NCBI GenBank assembly: GCA_023391895.1
Contig: JAEWAC010000344.1
Span: 1 to 14,134 of the forward strand
Direction: 5' to 3'
Origin: Bacteroidota bacterium
GTDB taxonomy: Bacteria; Bacteroidota; Bacteroidia; Chitinophagales; Chitinophagaceae
Length of the DNA: 14,134 bases
In this document: positions 6,311-13,136 of the stretch, piece after piece
Layout of the letters: every line of letters starts with the position of its first letter
How positions within the stretch are numbered: position 1 is the stretch's first letter
Program-made: the position numbers and the translations under genes
The notes under the pieces: generated by a model
The model's database searches: none
Told to the model about the DNA's origin: nothing
What the model saw: only the letters and a program-made list of their open reading frames with translations

Positions 6311-7957
6311 ATGAGATTTTTGACATTCATATTCTTCTTTGTTACGATAAGTAGTTCATTATGTGGGCAACCTCCAAAATGGGCGCACTTTCAGCTCTTT
6401 GCAGGGCAATCGTTTGATGCCGCTAACGCCATTAAAATCGACAGCAAAGACAACTACTATATAACAACCACTTCTCAAAATCCATTGAATCCTTTTACCA
6501 ATGATACAGTTGGAGCAAGATGTAATTTCATTCAACCTGTTACAGGTACATACTTTAACGCAAGTCTCTTCAGGTACGACTCATCCCGAAATCTAAACTT
6601 ATCCATCAAAATAGAGAACAGTAGCTTAGGTGAATTTGTTATAGACTCATTCGGTAACATATATATTACAGGCGTGTTTCAATATGGCGATCATCGAGAC
6701 GCATTTATAAAAAAATTTTCTGCATCAGGTAGCTTGTTATGGACGAAACTTGTACAAAGTACCCTCAATGGCAATGATAATACTATAACTTCTATTGACC
6801 TGTTTGACGATGGCTCAATCATACTATGTGGTTTCAGCTATGGAAGACAAGTTTCTCTTTTAGGTCAAATGGTTGTTGGCCCTAATAACTTTATTACAAA
6901 AATCAATTTCAATGGAAATATAATTTGGACAAAGAACTTTTGTTCAGATTTAGGTATGGGCGCATATAAAGTTCGTTTTGATAAGGCAGGAGATATACTT
7001 GTCGCAGGAAATGGAAAAATTGCTAATACCAACAATAGCAATGCAGTTATTGCTAAATTAAACAATGCCACGGGTGTGCTAATCTGGAAAAAGCAGTTCC
7101 CTTCCGCAGGTTTGTATACCCCAATGGCTACTGCCATTGACATTTCAGCTAATGCTTATCTGTTTTGCGGAACATTCGGGGGCCACATTCAAATTGGTGA
7201 TAGCAGTTTCATGTCTTCTGGTGCTTCCGACATCTTTTTATTTCAATGTGATACGGCAGGCAATATCAATTGGGCTAAAAAAGCAGGAAGTAAAGGGAGA
7301 GATGGCATTTCTTCCCTTTTTACCGGCAAAAGTGGGATTACATACTTTACAGGCCAGTTTTCAAATGACTTTCAATTTGATGGTGAATCGTTTTCATCTA
7401 AAGGGAATACAGATGTATTCATAGGTGCTATTGATAGCTTGGGCAACACACGTTGGATTCTTACAGGAGGCAGTAACTTGCCTGGACATAACGACGACAT
7501 TTTATTTGATGAAAATGGAAATGCTATTGCAGTAGACTCCAAAAACCAAATCCATATTGTTGGTGAAACCTTAGCCTCTGGCAATTTTGGTGGATTAAAG
7601 TATGAGGCTCCAGAAGCCATAAAGACTAATGGCTTTTGGCTTACATTAGGTGGCAATACAAGGAACGCTACCGTTCAGTACGACTGTAATGAAATGTTTA
7701 TTTCGAATGCGTCTGTTTCCATTAGTGCTGGCCCTAATCCATTCAATAGCAGTATTGTTGTCTCTAATTCAAAGGATAGCATTATGAACTATGAAATATG
7801 TCTTTATAATGGTATGGGACAACTAGTAGATAGAAGGCATTATATGAGTTCCAGTTCTGTGACGATTACCGAGTGGAATATATTACCGTCAGGCATCTAT
7901 TTTTTAAGAATAAACACTTCAATACTTTCTAAGACATATAAGTTTGTAAAAAAGTAG
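6311..7957 (+). CDS. Secreted SBBP-repeat protein with T9SS type A sorting domain
   Basis: The protein is 548 aa from ATG 6311, which starts a signal peptide MRFLTFIFFFVTISSSLCG. The GTG at 6281 would put ten extra residues before it and lies inside the core site, so it is unlikely. The middle shows repeated blocks of the type D..GNIYITG.F, WTK(L/N)..., DAFIKKFSASGSLLWTK and AKLNNATGVLIWKKQF. This is the pattern of SBBP-type beta-propeller repeats in Bacteroidota surface proteins. The C-terminal ~80 residues (AGPNPFNSSIVVSN, YNGMGQLVDRR, PSGIYFLRI, TYKFVKK) form a type A sorting domain for export and surface attachment by the type IX system. The substrate is unknown. The start lies 25 bases after a core-like site, so this is cassette cargo. 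Confidence 0.9.
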   Translation: MRFLTFIFFFVTISSSLCGQPPKWAHFQLFAGQSFDAANAIKIDSKDNYYITTTSQNPLNPFTNDTVGARCNFIQPVTGTYFNASLFRYDSSRNLNLSIKIENSSLGEFVIDSFGNIYITGVFQYGDHRDAFIKKFSASGSLLWTKLVQSTLNGNDNTITSIDLFDDGSIILCGFSYGRQVSLLGQMVVGPNNFITKINFNGNIIWTKNFCSDLGMGAYKVRFDKAGDILVAGNGKIANTNNSNAVIAKLNNATGVLIWKKQFPSAGLYTPMATAIDISANAYLFCGTFGGHIQIGDSSFMSSGASDIFLFQCDTAGNINWAKKAGSKGRDGISSLFTGKSGITYFTGQFSNDFQFDGESFSSKGNTDVFIGAIDSLGNTRWILTGGSNLPGHNDDILFDENGNAIAVDSKNQIHIVGETLASGNFGGLKYEAPEAIKTNGFWLTLGGNTRNATVQYDCNEMFISNASVSISAGPNPFNSSIVVSNSKDSIMNYEICLYNGMGQLVDRRHYMSSSSVTITEWNILPSGIYFLRINTSILSKTYKFVKK

Positions 7958-7961
7958 GTGG

Positions 7962-8243
7962 AAAAGGAGAAAAAGAGTTGCGTTGCCGGACTCCGTGCTT
8001 CAGCAACGGACCGGAACCTATGGCACCGGAAAGGGCAAGATCTCTTTTTTACTAAAGGAACACCAGTTGCATATTGTTTTCGGCGGAAACCATCAATATC
8101 CGTTACTTGCCGAAAGCGACGAGGTGTTTTACCTGGAGCACTTCAATACGCAGATCACGTTTGTAAAGGATGCATGCGGACAGCCCATAAAGATCATCAT
8201 CCACGAACACGGAAAGGATTATGAAGTGGCAAAAGGAAAATAA
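7962..8243 (+). pseudogene. Orphan DUF3471-like C-terminal domain (5' truncated)
   Basis: The frame reads RVALPDSVLQQRTGTYG, then GNHQYPLLAESDEVFYL and NTQITFVKDACGQPIKIIIH, ending at TAA 8241-8243. This order (a GTY motif, PLLAESDEVFYL, then an xITFVKDxxGxxxxIIxH strand pair) matches the DUF3471 domain found at the C terminus of serine beta-lactamase-like hydrolases. The catalytic domain is absent: the frame is open back into the end of the preceding gene, and no convincing start exists (TTG 7983 and CTG are the only options). It probably remains from a larger gene cut by recombination. Translation as a free domain is possible but unsupported. Confidence 0.6.
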
Positions 8244-8603
8244 AAACCCGAAGGCACAACATGGGCTTTTGAAAACACTAACAGCCTGCCGAAATTTAAA
8301 GCCCCTGTTCTCTAAAACCTGCCATAAGCCAGCTAATCCATCAGCACAACAGCTTTTTAGTTATATGGGCTTTTAAAAAAGTTCCGGACACCTTATCTTT
8401 AATTGGCAGCAGGTTTTTGACCCGGCAGATTTCTTTCAAAAACCCATACGGTACAAAGTCCTTTTCCGGTTGGTGGCAGCAGTGTGAAGCATTCCGGAAC
8501 ACGGCCAATGATTCCTGTGGCGGCTTTGGCCGTTTAAGAGCTGTAACTCGAACCCGTACTTTCCCTTGTTACCATCAACTGGCTATATAAACTCAATTAG
8601 TGT
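8244..8603. other. 360-base intergenic stretch with a degenerate attC-like site and a direct repeat
   Basis: GGCACAAC (8253-8260) resembles the complement of GTTGTGTGCC, the 5' core of the cassette that starts at 6278, with two bases missing. GTTATATGG (8360-8368) could be the partner core. A 14-of-15 direct repeat, ATGGGCTTTTGAAAA (8261-8275) and ATGGGCTTTTAAAAA (8365-8379), marks the two edges. The rest, to 8603, holds no gene and probably carries the promoter of the isomerase-like gene; I cannot place it exactly. Confidence 0.4.
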
Positions 8604-9641
8604 ATGGAAAAAAAGTCAACACGCCGGCAGTTTTTAAGCACTGCCACTTTGCTTGCATCCGGATTGGCAATTGGCAGCAACCAATTGCTGGCAGCACCTG
8701 CTTTTATCCGAAACCTACGAAAACCCCAATCGCTCATTAACGGCGTTCAGGTGGGGGTGATCACCTATTCTTTCCGCGACCTGCCCGATCAAAGCGCCGA
8801 AGCCACGCTCAAGTATGTATTGGACTGCGGCATCAGCGCGGTGGAACTGATGGGCGGCCCCGCCGAATCGTTTGCCGGCGCCCCCAAAAACAACGTTAAT
8901 TTCAGGTCTGTTTTTCCCCTGATGCGGAAGCGTAACAACAAAGAAACACTGACCGATGCCGAACAAAAAGAACTGGCCAATGCAGAAGCACAGATGAAAG
9001 CCTACCGGGAGGAACTGGCCCAGTGGCGGCAATCGGCACCGATGGCTAAGTTTGAGCAGGTGCGCAAAATGTTCAACCAGGCCGGCGTGCAGATCTATGC
9101 TTTCAAGCCCGATGCCTTTGGCCAGCAAAATACAGACGCCGAGATAAACTACGGCCTGCGTGCTGCCAAACTCCTGGGCGCCAGCCACGTTACACTCGAA
9201 CACCCGGGCAACGACGCCCATACCTTGAAACTGGGACAGATGGCGCAAAAACACGGTATGAAAGTAGCTTACCATGGTCATGAGCAGCAAACGCCAACTT
9301 TTTGGGATACCGCCCTGTCGCAATCGCCGACCAATGCATTGAACCTGGACTTAGGCCATTATGTGGCCGCGGGCAACGCAGATCCTTTAGGGTTGATCCG
9401 TAAAAAGCACAATCGTATCGCCAGCATGCACATCAAAGACCGGCAAACCGCCGAACACGGCAAAGGCAACCTGCCCTGGGGCCAGGGAGACACGCCCCTT
9501 AAAGAAGTACTGCAGTTGATGCGTGATCAGAAATATAAATTCCCGGCCACCATTGAGCTGGAATACCAGGTGCCGCAGGAATCTACTTCGGTAGCAGAAG
9601 TAAAGAAATGCCTCGAATTTTGCCGCAAGGCTTTGAGCTAA
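8604..9641 (+). CDS. Tat-exported sugar phosphate isomerase/epimerase-like TIM-barrel protein
   Basis: The start MEKKSTRRQFLSTATLLASG carries a twin-arginine motif (R7-R8, RRQFL) and a hydrophobic segment, so the protein is probably exported folded by Tat. The rest matches the xylose-isomerase-like TIM-barrel family (AP endonuclease 2 type). Visible blocks are ISAVELMGG (E81), HVTLEHPG (E199), KVAYHGHEQ (H224, H226), LNLDLGHYVAAG (D249, H252), ASMHIKDR (H276) and PATIELEY (E318). Several of these acidic and His residues would bind the divalent metal. The sugar substrate cannot be told from sequence. A charged helical insert (about 105-145) is present. GC content is clearly higher than in neighbouring genes, suggesting a different source. 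A terminator follows. Confidence 0.9.
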   Translation: MEKKSTRRQFLSTATLLASGLAIGSNQLLAAPAFIRNLRKPQSLINGVQVGVITYSFRDLPDQSAEATLKYVLDCGISAVELMGGPAESFAGAPKNNVNFRSVFPLMRKRNNKETLTDAEQKELANAEAQMKAYREELAQWRQSAPMAKFEQVRKMFNQAGVQIYAFKPDAFGQQNTDAEINYGLRAAKLLGASHVTLEHPGNDAHTLKLGQMAQKHGMKVAYHGHEQQTPTFWDTALSQSPTNALNLDLGHYVAAGNADPLGLIRKKHNRIASMHIKDRQTAEHGKGNLPWGQGDTPLKEVLQLMRDQKYKFPATIELEYQVPQESTSVAEVKKCLEFCRKALS

Positions 9642-9655
9642 AGCAATAAGAAAGC

Positions 9656-9694
9656 GAGCTTTGTTCCGTTTTGTTGCAAAGCTCCTTTTCTTTT
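9656..9694 (+). terminator. Rho-independent terminator of the isomerase-like gene
   Basis: GAGCTTTG (9656-9663) and CAAAGCTC (9677-9684) form a perfect 8-bp stem with a 13-base loop, 15 bases after the stop. The pyrimidine tract CTTTTCTTTT follows. Confidence 0.75.
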
Positions 9695-9701
9695 CCATGC
9701 T

Positions 9702-9710
9702 GTTAGCGGC
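9702..9710. repeat. Core-like site GTTAGCGGC (5' boundary of a cassette)
   Basis: It is the exact complement of GCCGCTAAC at 10129-10137, the 3' boundary of the same unit, and sits 20 bases before the next ATG. The left half of this attC-like site is not obvious: the isomerase-like gene and its terminator lie directly upstream. Confidence 0.6.
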
Positions 9711-9730
9711 GATTGTTCAATTCAACCTTT

Positions 9731-10126
9731 ATGCAAAGAATAGTTTTTGCTTTCATACTTATAATGTTGATGTCAGTTGAAGGACTGGGACAAGTTTAGG
9801 TCAAACTACGTAACCAAACAGGCGAAAATTTCAAAGTATTCAATGCTACGATTATGGGTCGCAACTACACGTTCAGCAACTTCAAGTCAGGGCAGACTCG
9901 TAAGATGCAAGTCGATTCAACGTATCCCTACTTTTTAATGGAAGCAATAACGGCAAAAGACACAGTGCGATTTCAACCAACAGATTTTGCAGGTGAGCCG
10001 CTTTACAGCAATGGTCGTATTATATTGACACTTACCCTCTTTGAGCTCAATGGAAGAAGGTATTTGAATAAAAAAACTAAAAGAATCGGAGGGGCAGGGC
10101 ATAAGTTTAACCCGCTTTCACATTAA
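9731..10126 (+). pseudogene. Small secreted protein gene interrupted by one in-frame TAG
   Basis: ATG 9731 begins a good signal peptide, MQRIVFAFILIMLMSVEGLG, followed by QV and then TAG at 9797-9799. Exactly in frame, the reading continues VKLRNQTGENFKVFNATIMG to a long open stretch ending ELNGRRYLNKKTKRIGGAGH and TAA at 10124. No insertion or deletion is needed, so a single nonsense change explains the break. The mature part would be about 110 residues and I recognise no family. Restart at ATG 9854 would give a 90-aa protein without a signal. The gene fills the cassette between matching cores 9702-9710 and 10129-10137. Confidence 0.7.
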
Positions 10127-10128
10127 CA

Positions 10129-10245
10129 GCCGCTAACACCAGTTTGCTACCATAGCGGAAGTAGAACATAGGCTCAACATCATAACATTTTTTTATCTTA
10201 CACCTATAAACAAACGGATGAACACGGACGGCCGCTACGTGCAGC
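10129..10245. repeat. attC-like recombination site
   Basis: GCCGCTAAC (10129-10137) starts three bases after the preceding stop and is followed by ACCAGT then TTGC, the intact version of the context in which the IS elements sit. CCGCTA (10130-10135) can also pair with TAGCGG (10153-10158). The right core is uncertain: GTGCAGC (10239-10245) followed by AAGC would be a core with one T lost. Confidence 0.5.
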
Positions 10246-10302
10246 AAGCTCCAATCCTTTGTGCGACACTTTCAACAACCTGATTCGCTAAAAACAGTAC
10301 AA

Positions 10303-11127
10303 ATGAAAAGTGCAAGAGTTCTTCCCGATAAGTTTTTGGCAGCGGTGATCGCAGTTTTACCACTTCCCGGGTCATCTTTATATGATGGAGATGACCAAAA
10401 AGTAATAGATCAAGCATTGTCAGATCTCGACATCTATGAAAAAGCAGGTGTAGACAGTATCCTTTTAGAAAATGATCATGACTTGCCTTATATTCAACCG
10501 CCATTGGATGAAAAAGGTGTTGCCTTAATGACTGAAATTTGCAAACAAGTAAGAAAAAGATTTAATGGCCCAGTTGGAATTCAAATGCTTGAGGCAGCAA
10601 ATATCACATCCTTGGAGATTGCTGCCGAAGCTGATCTTGATTATATAAGAGTCGAAGCGTTTGTATTTGCTCATGTGGGAGGTAGCGGTATCATTAACGG
10701 TTCAGCTGGCAAAATCTTGAGAAGAAGAAAAGAGTTAAAGGCAGAACACATAAAGGTGTTTGCCGATGTGAAGAAAAAGCACGGTTCTCATTCATTGACG
10801 ATCGACTTAGACATAAAAGATGAAATTATGCAAGCTGAATTTTTCCTAGTAGATGGTGTCATTGTTACTAGTCAGTTTACAGGTTTGAATCCAGACAAAA
10901 ATGATTTGATCAAAGCAAAAAGTGCCACAAAATTACCTGTATTAATTGGCTCAGGTATGAATGTCGATAATATTACCGACTATCTACCTTTAGCCGATGG
11001 TTTTATTGTTGGGTCTTATTTTAGAAAAGGCGGAAAGTTTCTCGAAAAGTTAGAACCTGAAAGACTGAATAAGTTTATGGATCTATTTACTTTGACCAGA
11101 ACAAACATTTTACTTTCACAAAAGTAG
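10303..11127 (+). CDS. BtpA family protein
   Basis: From ATG 10303 the protein is 274 aa. The N terminus AAVIAVLPLPGS matches the (H/V)LLPLPGSP-type start of the BtpA/SgcQ family, followed by the helix ALSDLDIYEKAGVDSILLEND and then GIQMLEAANITSLEIAAEADLDYIRVEAFV and LIGSGMNVDNITDYLPLADGFIVGSYFRKGG. The last block is a TIM-barrel phosphate-binding type motif. BtpA was named for photosystem I biogenesis in cyanobacteria, but the wider family occurs in non-photosynthetic bacteria with possible nucleoside or sugar metabolism roles; the reaction here is unknown. The upstream GTG at 10261 would add 14 residues without family similarity. The gene stands alone between cassette boundaries. Confidence 0.85.
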   Translation: MKSARVLPDKFLAAVIAVLPLPGSSLYDGDDQKVIDQALSDLDIYEKAGVDSILLENDHDLPYIQPPLDEKGVALMTEICKQVRKRFNGPVGIQMLEAANITSLEIAAEADLDYIRVEAFVFAHVGGSGIINGSAGKILRRRKELKAEHIKVFADVKKKHGSHSLTIDLDIKDEIMQAEFFLVDGVIVTSQFTGLNPDKNDLIKAKSATKLPVLIGSGMNVDNITDYLPLADGFIVGSYFRKGGKFLEKLEPERLNKFMDLFTLTRTNILLSQK

Positions 11128-11142
11128 TGAGACGAAAAGCGA

Positions 11143-11151
11143 TCGCACAAC
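11143..11151. repeat. Inverse-core-like site TCGCACAAC, interrupted by an IS
   Basis: It lies 15 bases after the stop of the BtpA gene and is followed by AGCGGT (11152-11157) and then the IS end GGCCGTTGCACAAC. The matching right half of the site is not found after the IS, whose far end is lost. Six bases separate AAC from the IS end, as at 5770-5777 and 1130-1137. Confidence 0.55.
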
Positions 11152-11157
11152 AGCGGT

Positions 11158-12320
11158 GGCCGTTGCACAACTCGGTTCTAAAAATCAGTTTTGATTTCTT
11201 TCGATCCTGGTACTTGGCATCTGTTTCTTCAGCTGCTAACCGCCAGTGCCAGCCGGATTTTCCTTTCCTGCTACATCAGGAGAAGCCACAGCATAAAAGC
11301 ATTCTGCAAGCGATTTTTGAGGCGTTTTCACTGCTTTCACCCATCCATTTCAGCAGGCGTTTGAGGTTGTAGCACACGGCGGTCATGAGCAAACATTTAT
11401 TGGCTAACTGGATGCCCCGGGTGTTCACCCTGCGCATGCCCAAAAAGTTGACCAGCGTACCCAGCACGGGTTCCATCGTTGACTGCCTCAGCTTTTTCAT
11501 GCGCCTTGCCTTGCGGGTTTGCATCCGCTGGTGCATTTCATCATAGAGTGGTTTGTCTACCGTGTCCACGATCTTTTTAAAGTCACTTTTACCAATGCAG
11601 GTGCTGCGCAGCGGACAGTGCCTGCAATCCAGCGAGGAAGAGCGGTATTCCTTCATCTGGTAGGCACCATCATGGGAACTGACCAGTTTTTTAAAGGGCA
11701 ATTTTGCCTTTTGCGAACACTTGTAATAATCACCCCCGGGAAAGTAGCGGAAGCCTGCTCTGGTGGGTTTGTACTGCCCAAAGCCCAGGGGATGTAGTCA
11801 GTAATCTTTTTTGCCTTCAGTGCTTCGGAAGAAGAGTAGGCAGCATCGGCCAGGGCTTCCTTCATGTGCAGGCCGGCGGCTTTGAGGTTGTCTTTGGTAT
11901 TGGAAAGCAGGGACGGCAAACACTGGGAGTCCTTTTTGCTGGCATAATCCGCCTGGATAGTGGTGATGACTGAGGTGGGCGGTATCGACACTGAGCTGAC
12001 CCAGGTAGTTCAACTGGCGGGGCTTGCCCCATTTCACCGCTACCCTTGCATCGGGATCCGTGGAGGAATAATGGGTGTGATTGGAGACAAACTTGCTGCG
12101 TTCATCCAGGGAGCCTGGCCTGCCTTTATAGGTCTTGTCCTTCCACTGGTGGTGCCACTCGACTGTCTGGTGCTTGCGGGCCGAGACGGTGTTGCCCCGG
12201 CTCTTGTCTTTGCCTTCATCCTCCTCTTCTGTGGTGAGTTCACCCGCATAGGCTTCTGCATCTTCTACGATTGCTTTTTCTTTCAGCGAATCCATGGACG
12301 CATTGGCTTTAAAAATCAAA
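11158..12320 (-). mobile_element. IS1182-type element, long remnant lacking its transposase 5' end
   Basis: The left end at 11158 is nearly identical to that of the 500-bp element (GGCCGTTGCACAACTC). Transposase coding homology then runs on the minus strand from 11276 to about 12320, where it stops at the KANAS motif and gives way to unrelated sequence. The N-terminal domain, promoter and other IS end are missing, so a deletion or recombination joined this remnant to the following gene. It probably has the same parent as the remnants at 291-651 and 5777-6274. Confidence 0.8.
11276..12320 (-). pseudogene. IS1182-family transposase, frameshifted and N-terminally truncated
   Basis: In coding order: KANASMDSLKEKAIVEDAEA, a TVEWHHQWKDKTYKGRPGS spacer, ERSKFVSNHTHYSSTDPDAR, GKPRQLNYLGQLSVDTAH, then (after a frameshift near 11970-11976) VITTIQADYASKKDSQCLPS and EALADAAYSS, then (after a second shift near 11775) GQYKPTRAGF and FKKLVSSHDGAYQMKEYRS. 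A Cys cluster DCRHCPLRSTC and the C-terminal MRRVNTRGIQLANKC follow. The Cys cluster and DAAYSS region fit the DDE_Tnp_1_6 type C-terminal region of IS1182 transposases. Two frameshifts and the missing N-terminal domain mean it cannot be functional. Confidence 0.85.
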
Positions 12321-12632
12321 TCAGAAAAAACGCTTCCTTCTGTGGTTGTCAATGAGATTGAACGCTTTGTTCTTCAATTAAGGGGTTATCCAGAAGCGTT
12401 TTGGTGGGAGTTCCAAAATTCTCCTCAGTGGGATGGAGTTCGTAACAAAGCCAAAGAGTTAATACAAGCGATTGGTTTAAGTGAACTTGAAATAATTACT
12501 GAGTTCAGCCGTGACACTTATGCTGATAACGATGTAGTTGAACAACCTACTTTATTTATTGTAATTGAGCGTGATAGAAAAGAGGGCGAGTTACAGCAGG
12601 TAATAGCCGCATATCAAAGTCAACAGCCTTAA
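12294..12632 (+). CDS. Unknown 112-aa protein whose start lies inside IS sequence
   Basis: The body, LPSVVVNEIERFVLQLRGYP then EAFWWEFQNSPQWDGVRNKA, ELEIITEFSRDTYADNDVVE and PTLFIVIERDR, looks like a real soluble protein, acidic with Trp-rich patches. I do not recognise the family. The ATG at 12294 and the first residues (MDALAL) lie on DNA that codes the transposase KANASMDSL motif on the other strand. The original 5' end was therefore probably lost and replaced when the IS remnant joined here. The stop TAA overlaps GCCTTAAC (12626-12633), similar to the cassette ends elsewhere. It may be a translated chimera or a dead fragment. Confidence 0.5.
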   Translation: MDALALKIKSEKTLPSVVVNEIERFVLQLRGYPEAFWWEFQNSPQWDGVRNKAKELIQAIGLSELEIITEFSRDTYADNDVVEQPTLFIVIERDRKEGELQQVIAAYQSQQP

Positions 12633-12670
12633 CCATCAGAATGTGAAACTTTTCTATTGGCTTTGAGTAA

Positions 12671-12836
12671 TAGTAAATTACTAAGACCCTTTATCTGGTT
12701 TTTCGATAAAGTGGTCGTTATATTTTATTTAAAAATTAAAGATTACTGGAGTATATGGCACTGTAGTTGTACCTTAGTGTATTGGTTTTTTATTTGGACA
12801 AAACCAATAGGGTAATCTGGTTTTACGTAGTAAAAC
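12671..12836. repeat. Cluster of four perfect or near-perfect hairpins
   Basis: Four inverted repeats follow each other. The first is TAGTAA/TTACTA (12671-12683, one-base centre). The second is GACC-CTTTATC with GATAAAG-T-GGTC (12685-12716, one bulge). The third is ATTGGTTTT/AAAACCAAT (12781-12808), and the fourth is GTTTTAC/GTAAAAC (12820-12836). A TGGTTTTT-like motif recurs in the second and third and again near 12859. The stretch lacks coding potential and could be a structured leader RNA, a protein-binding region or a recombination site. Confidence 0.6.
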
Positions 12837-12893
12837 TAACCCGTTTTTGCTAATAAAGTTGGTTTTTCATCGAAAAAATTTGTTTTTCTCGCA

Positions 12894-12964
12894 CATCGCT
12901 TGTACCTTCAAAACCGTGACGGAACGTCAGCGAAGCCATAGCGGTTTTGAAGGTACAAGCGATG
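12894..12964. repeat. 23-bp perfect inverted repeat with a nested hairpin in its loop
   Basis: The left arm 12894-12916 and right arm 12942-12964 are exact complements over 23 bases (starting CATCGCTTGTACC and ending GGTACAAGCGATG). The 25-base loop contains TGACG-GAA-CGTCA (12917-12929), itself a 5-bp hairpin. The right arm is followed by CTCATTTTTTT, so it could also act as a terminator or attenuator 20 bases before the next ATG. It could also be an attC-like or other recombination site. Confidence 0.75.
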
Positions 12965-12983
12965 ACTCATTTTTTTAAATTAT

Positions 12984-13136
12984 ATGAAAATTAAAGTAAC
13001 CATAAAAAAAGAATCTCCTGCGGCTAAGGTAGTTGATGCTTTCAAAGCGCATAAGGAGGCTTTTAAGCAGGTTGTCAAATCAGGCAAGGCTGGCGGTTAC
13101 AATCGTTCAAAGCCCAGGAAAGTTGCATCCCTATAA
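12984..13136 (+). CDS. 50-aa basic protein upstream of DUF6169
   Basis: ATG 12984 starts MKIKVTIKKESPAAKVVDAF and continues KAHKEAFKQVVKSG to a basic tail ending KPRKVASL before TAA 13134-13136. The composition (a short strand, then an amphipathic helix rich in Lys and Ala) is protein-like, and the AT-rich leader fits a real start. It overlaps the DUF6169 frame in another frame. The pair may be translationally coupled. Function is unknown; a small partner or antidote to the next protein is possible but unsupported. Confidence 0.55.
   Translation: MKIKVTIKKESPAAKVVDAFKAHKEAFKQVVKSGKAGGYNRSKPRKVASL

Noticed and set aside
7983..8243. DUF3471-like ORF as an intact small gene from TTG 7983
   Set aside because: The frame has no ATG start, extends into the preceding gene and contains only a C-terminal domain, so it is listed as a fragment.
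8715..9323. 202-codon minus-strand open frame inside the isomerase-like gene
   Set aside because: It is antisense to a well-supported coding sequence of higher GC, where long antisense frames are common.
11960..12355. 131-codon plus-strand frame with hydrophobic stretches resembling a membrane protein
   Set aside because: It is antisense to clear IS1182 transposase homology; the hydrophobicity is an artefact of the opposite strand.
12894..12964. CRISPR repeat interpretation of the 23-bp repeat
   Set aside because: There are only two copies, in inverted orientation, with no direct-repeat spacing.
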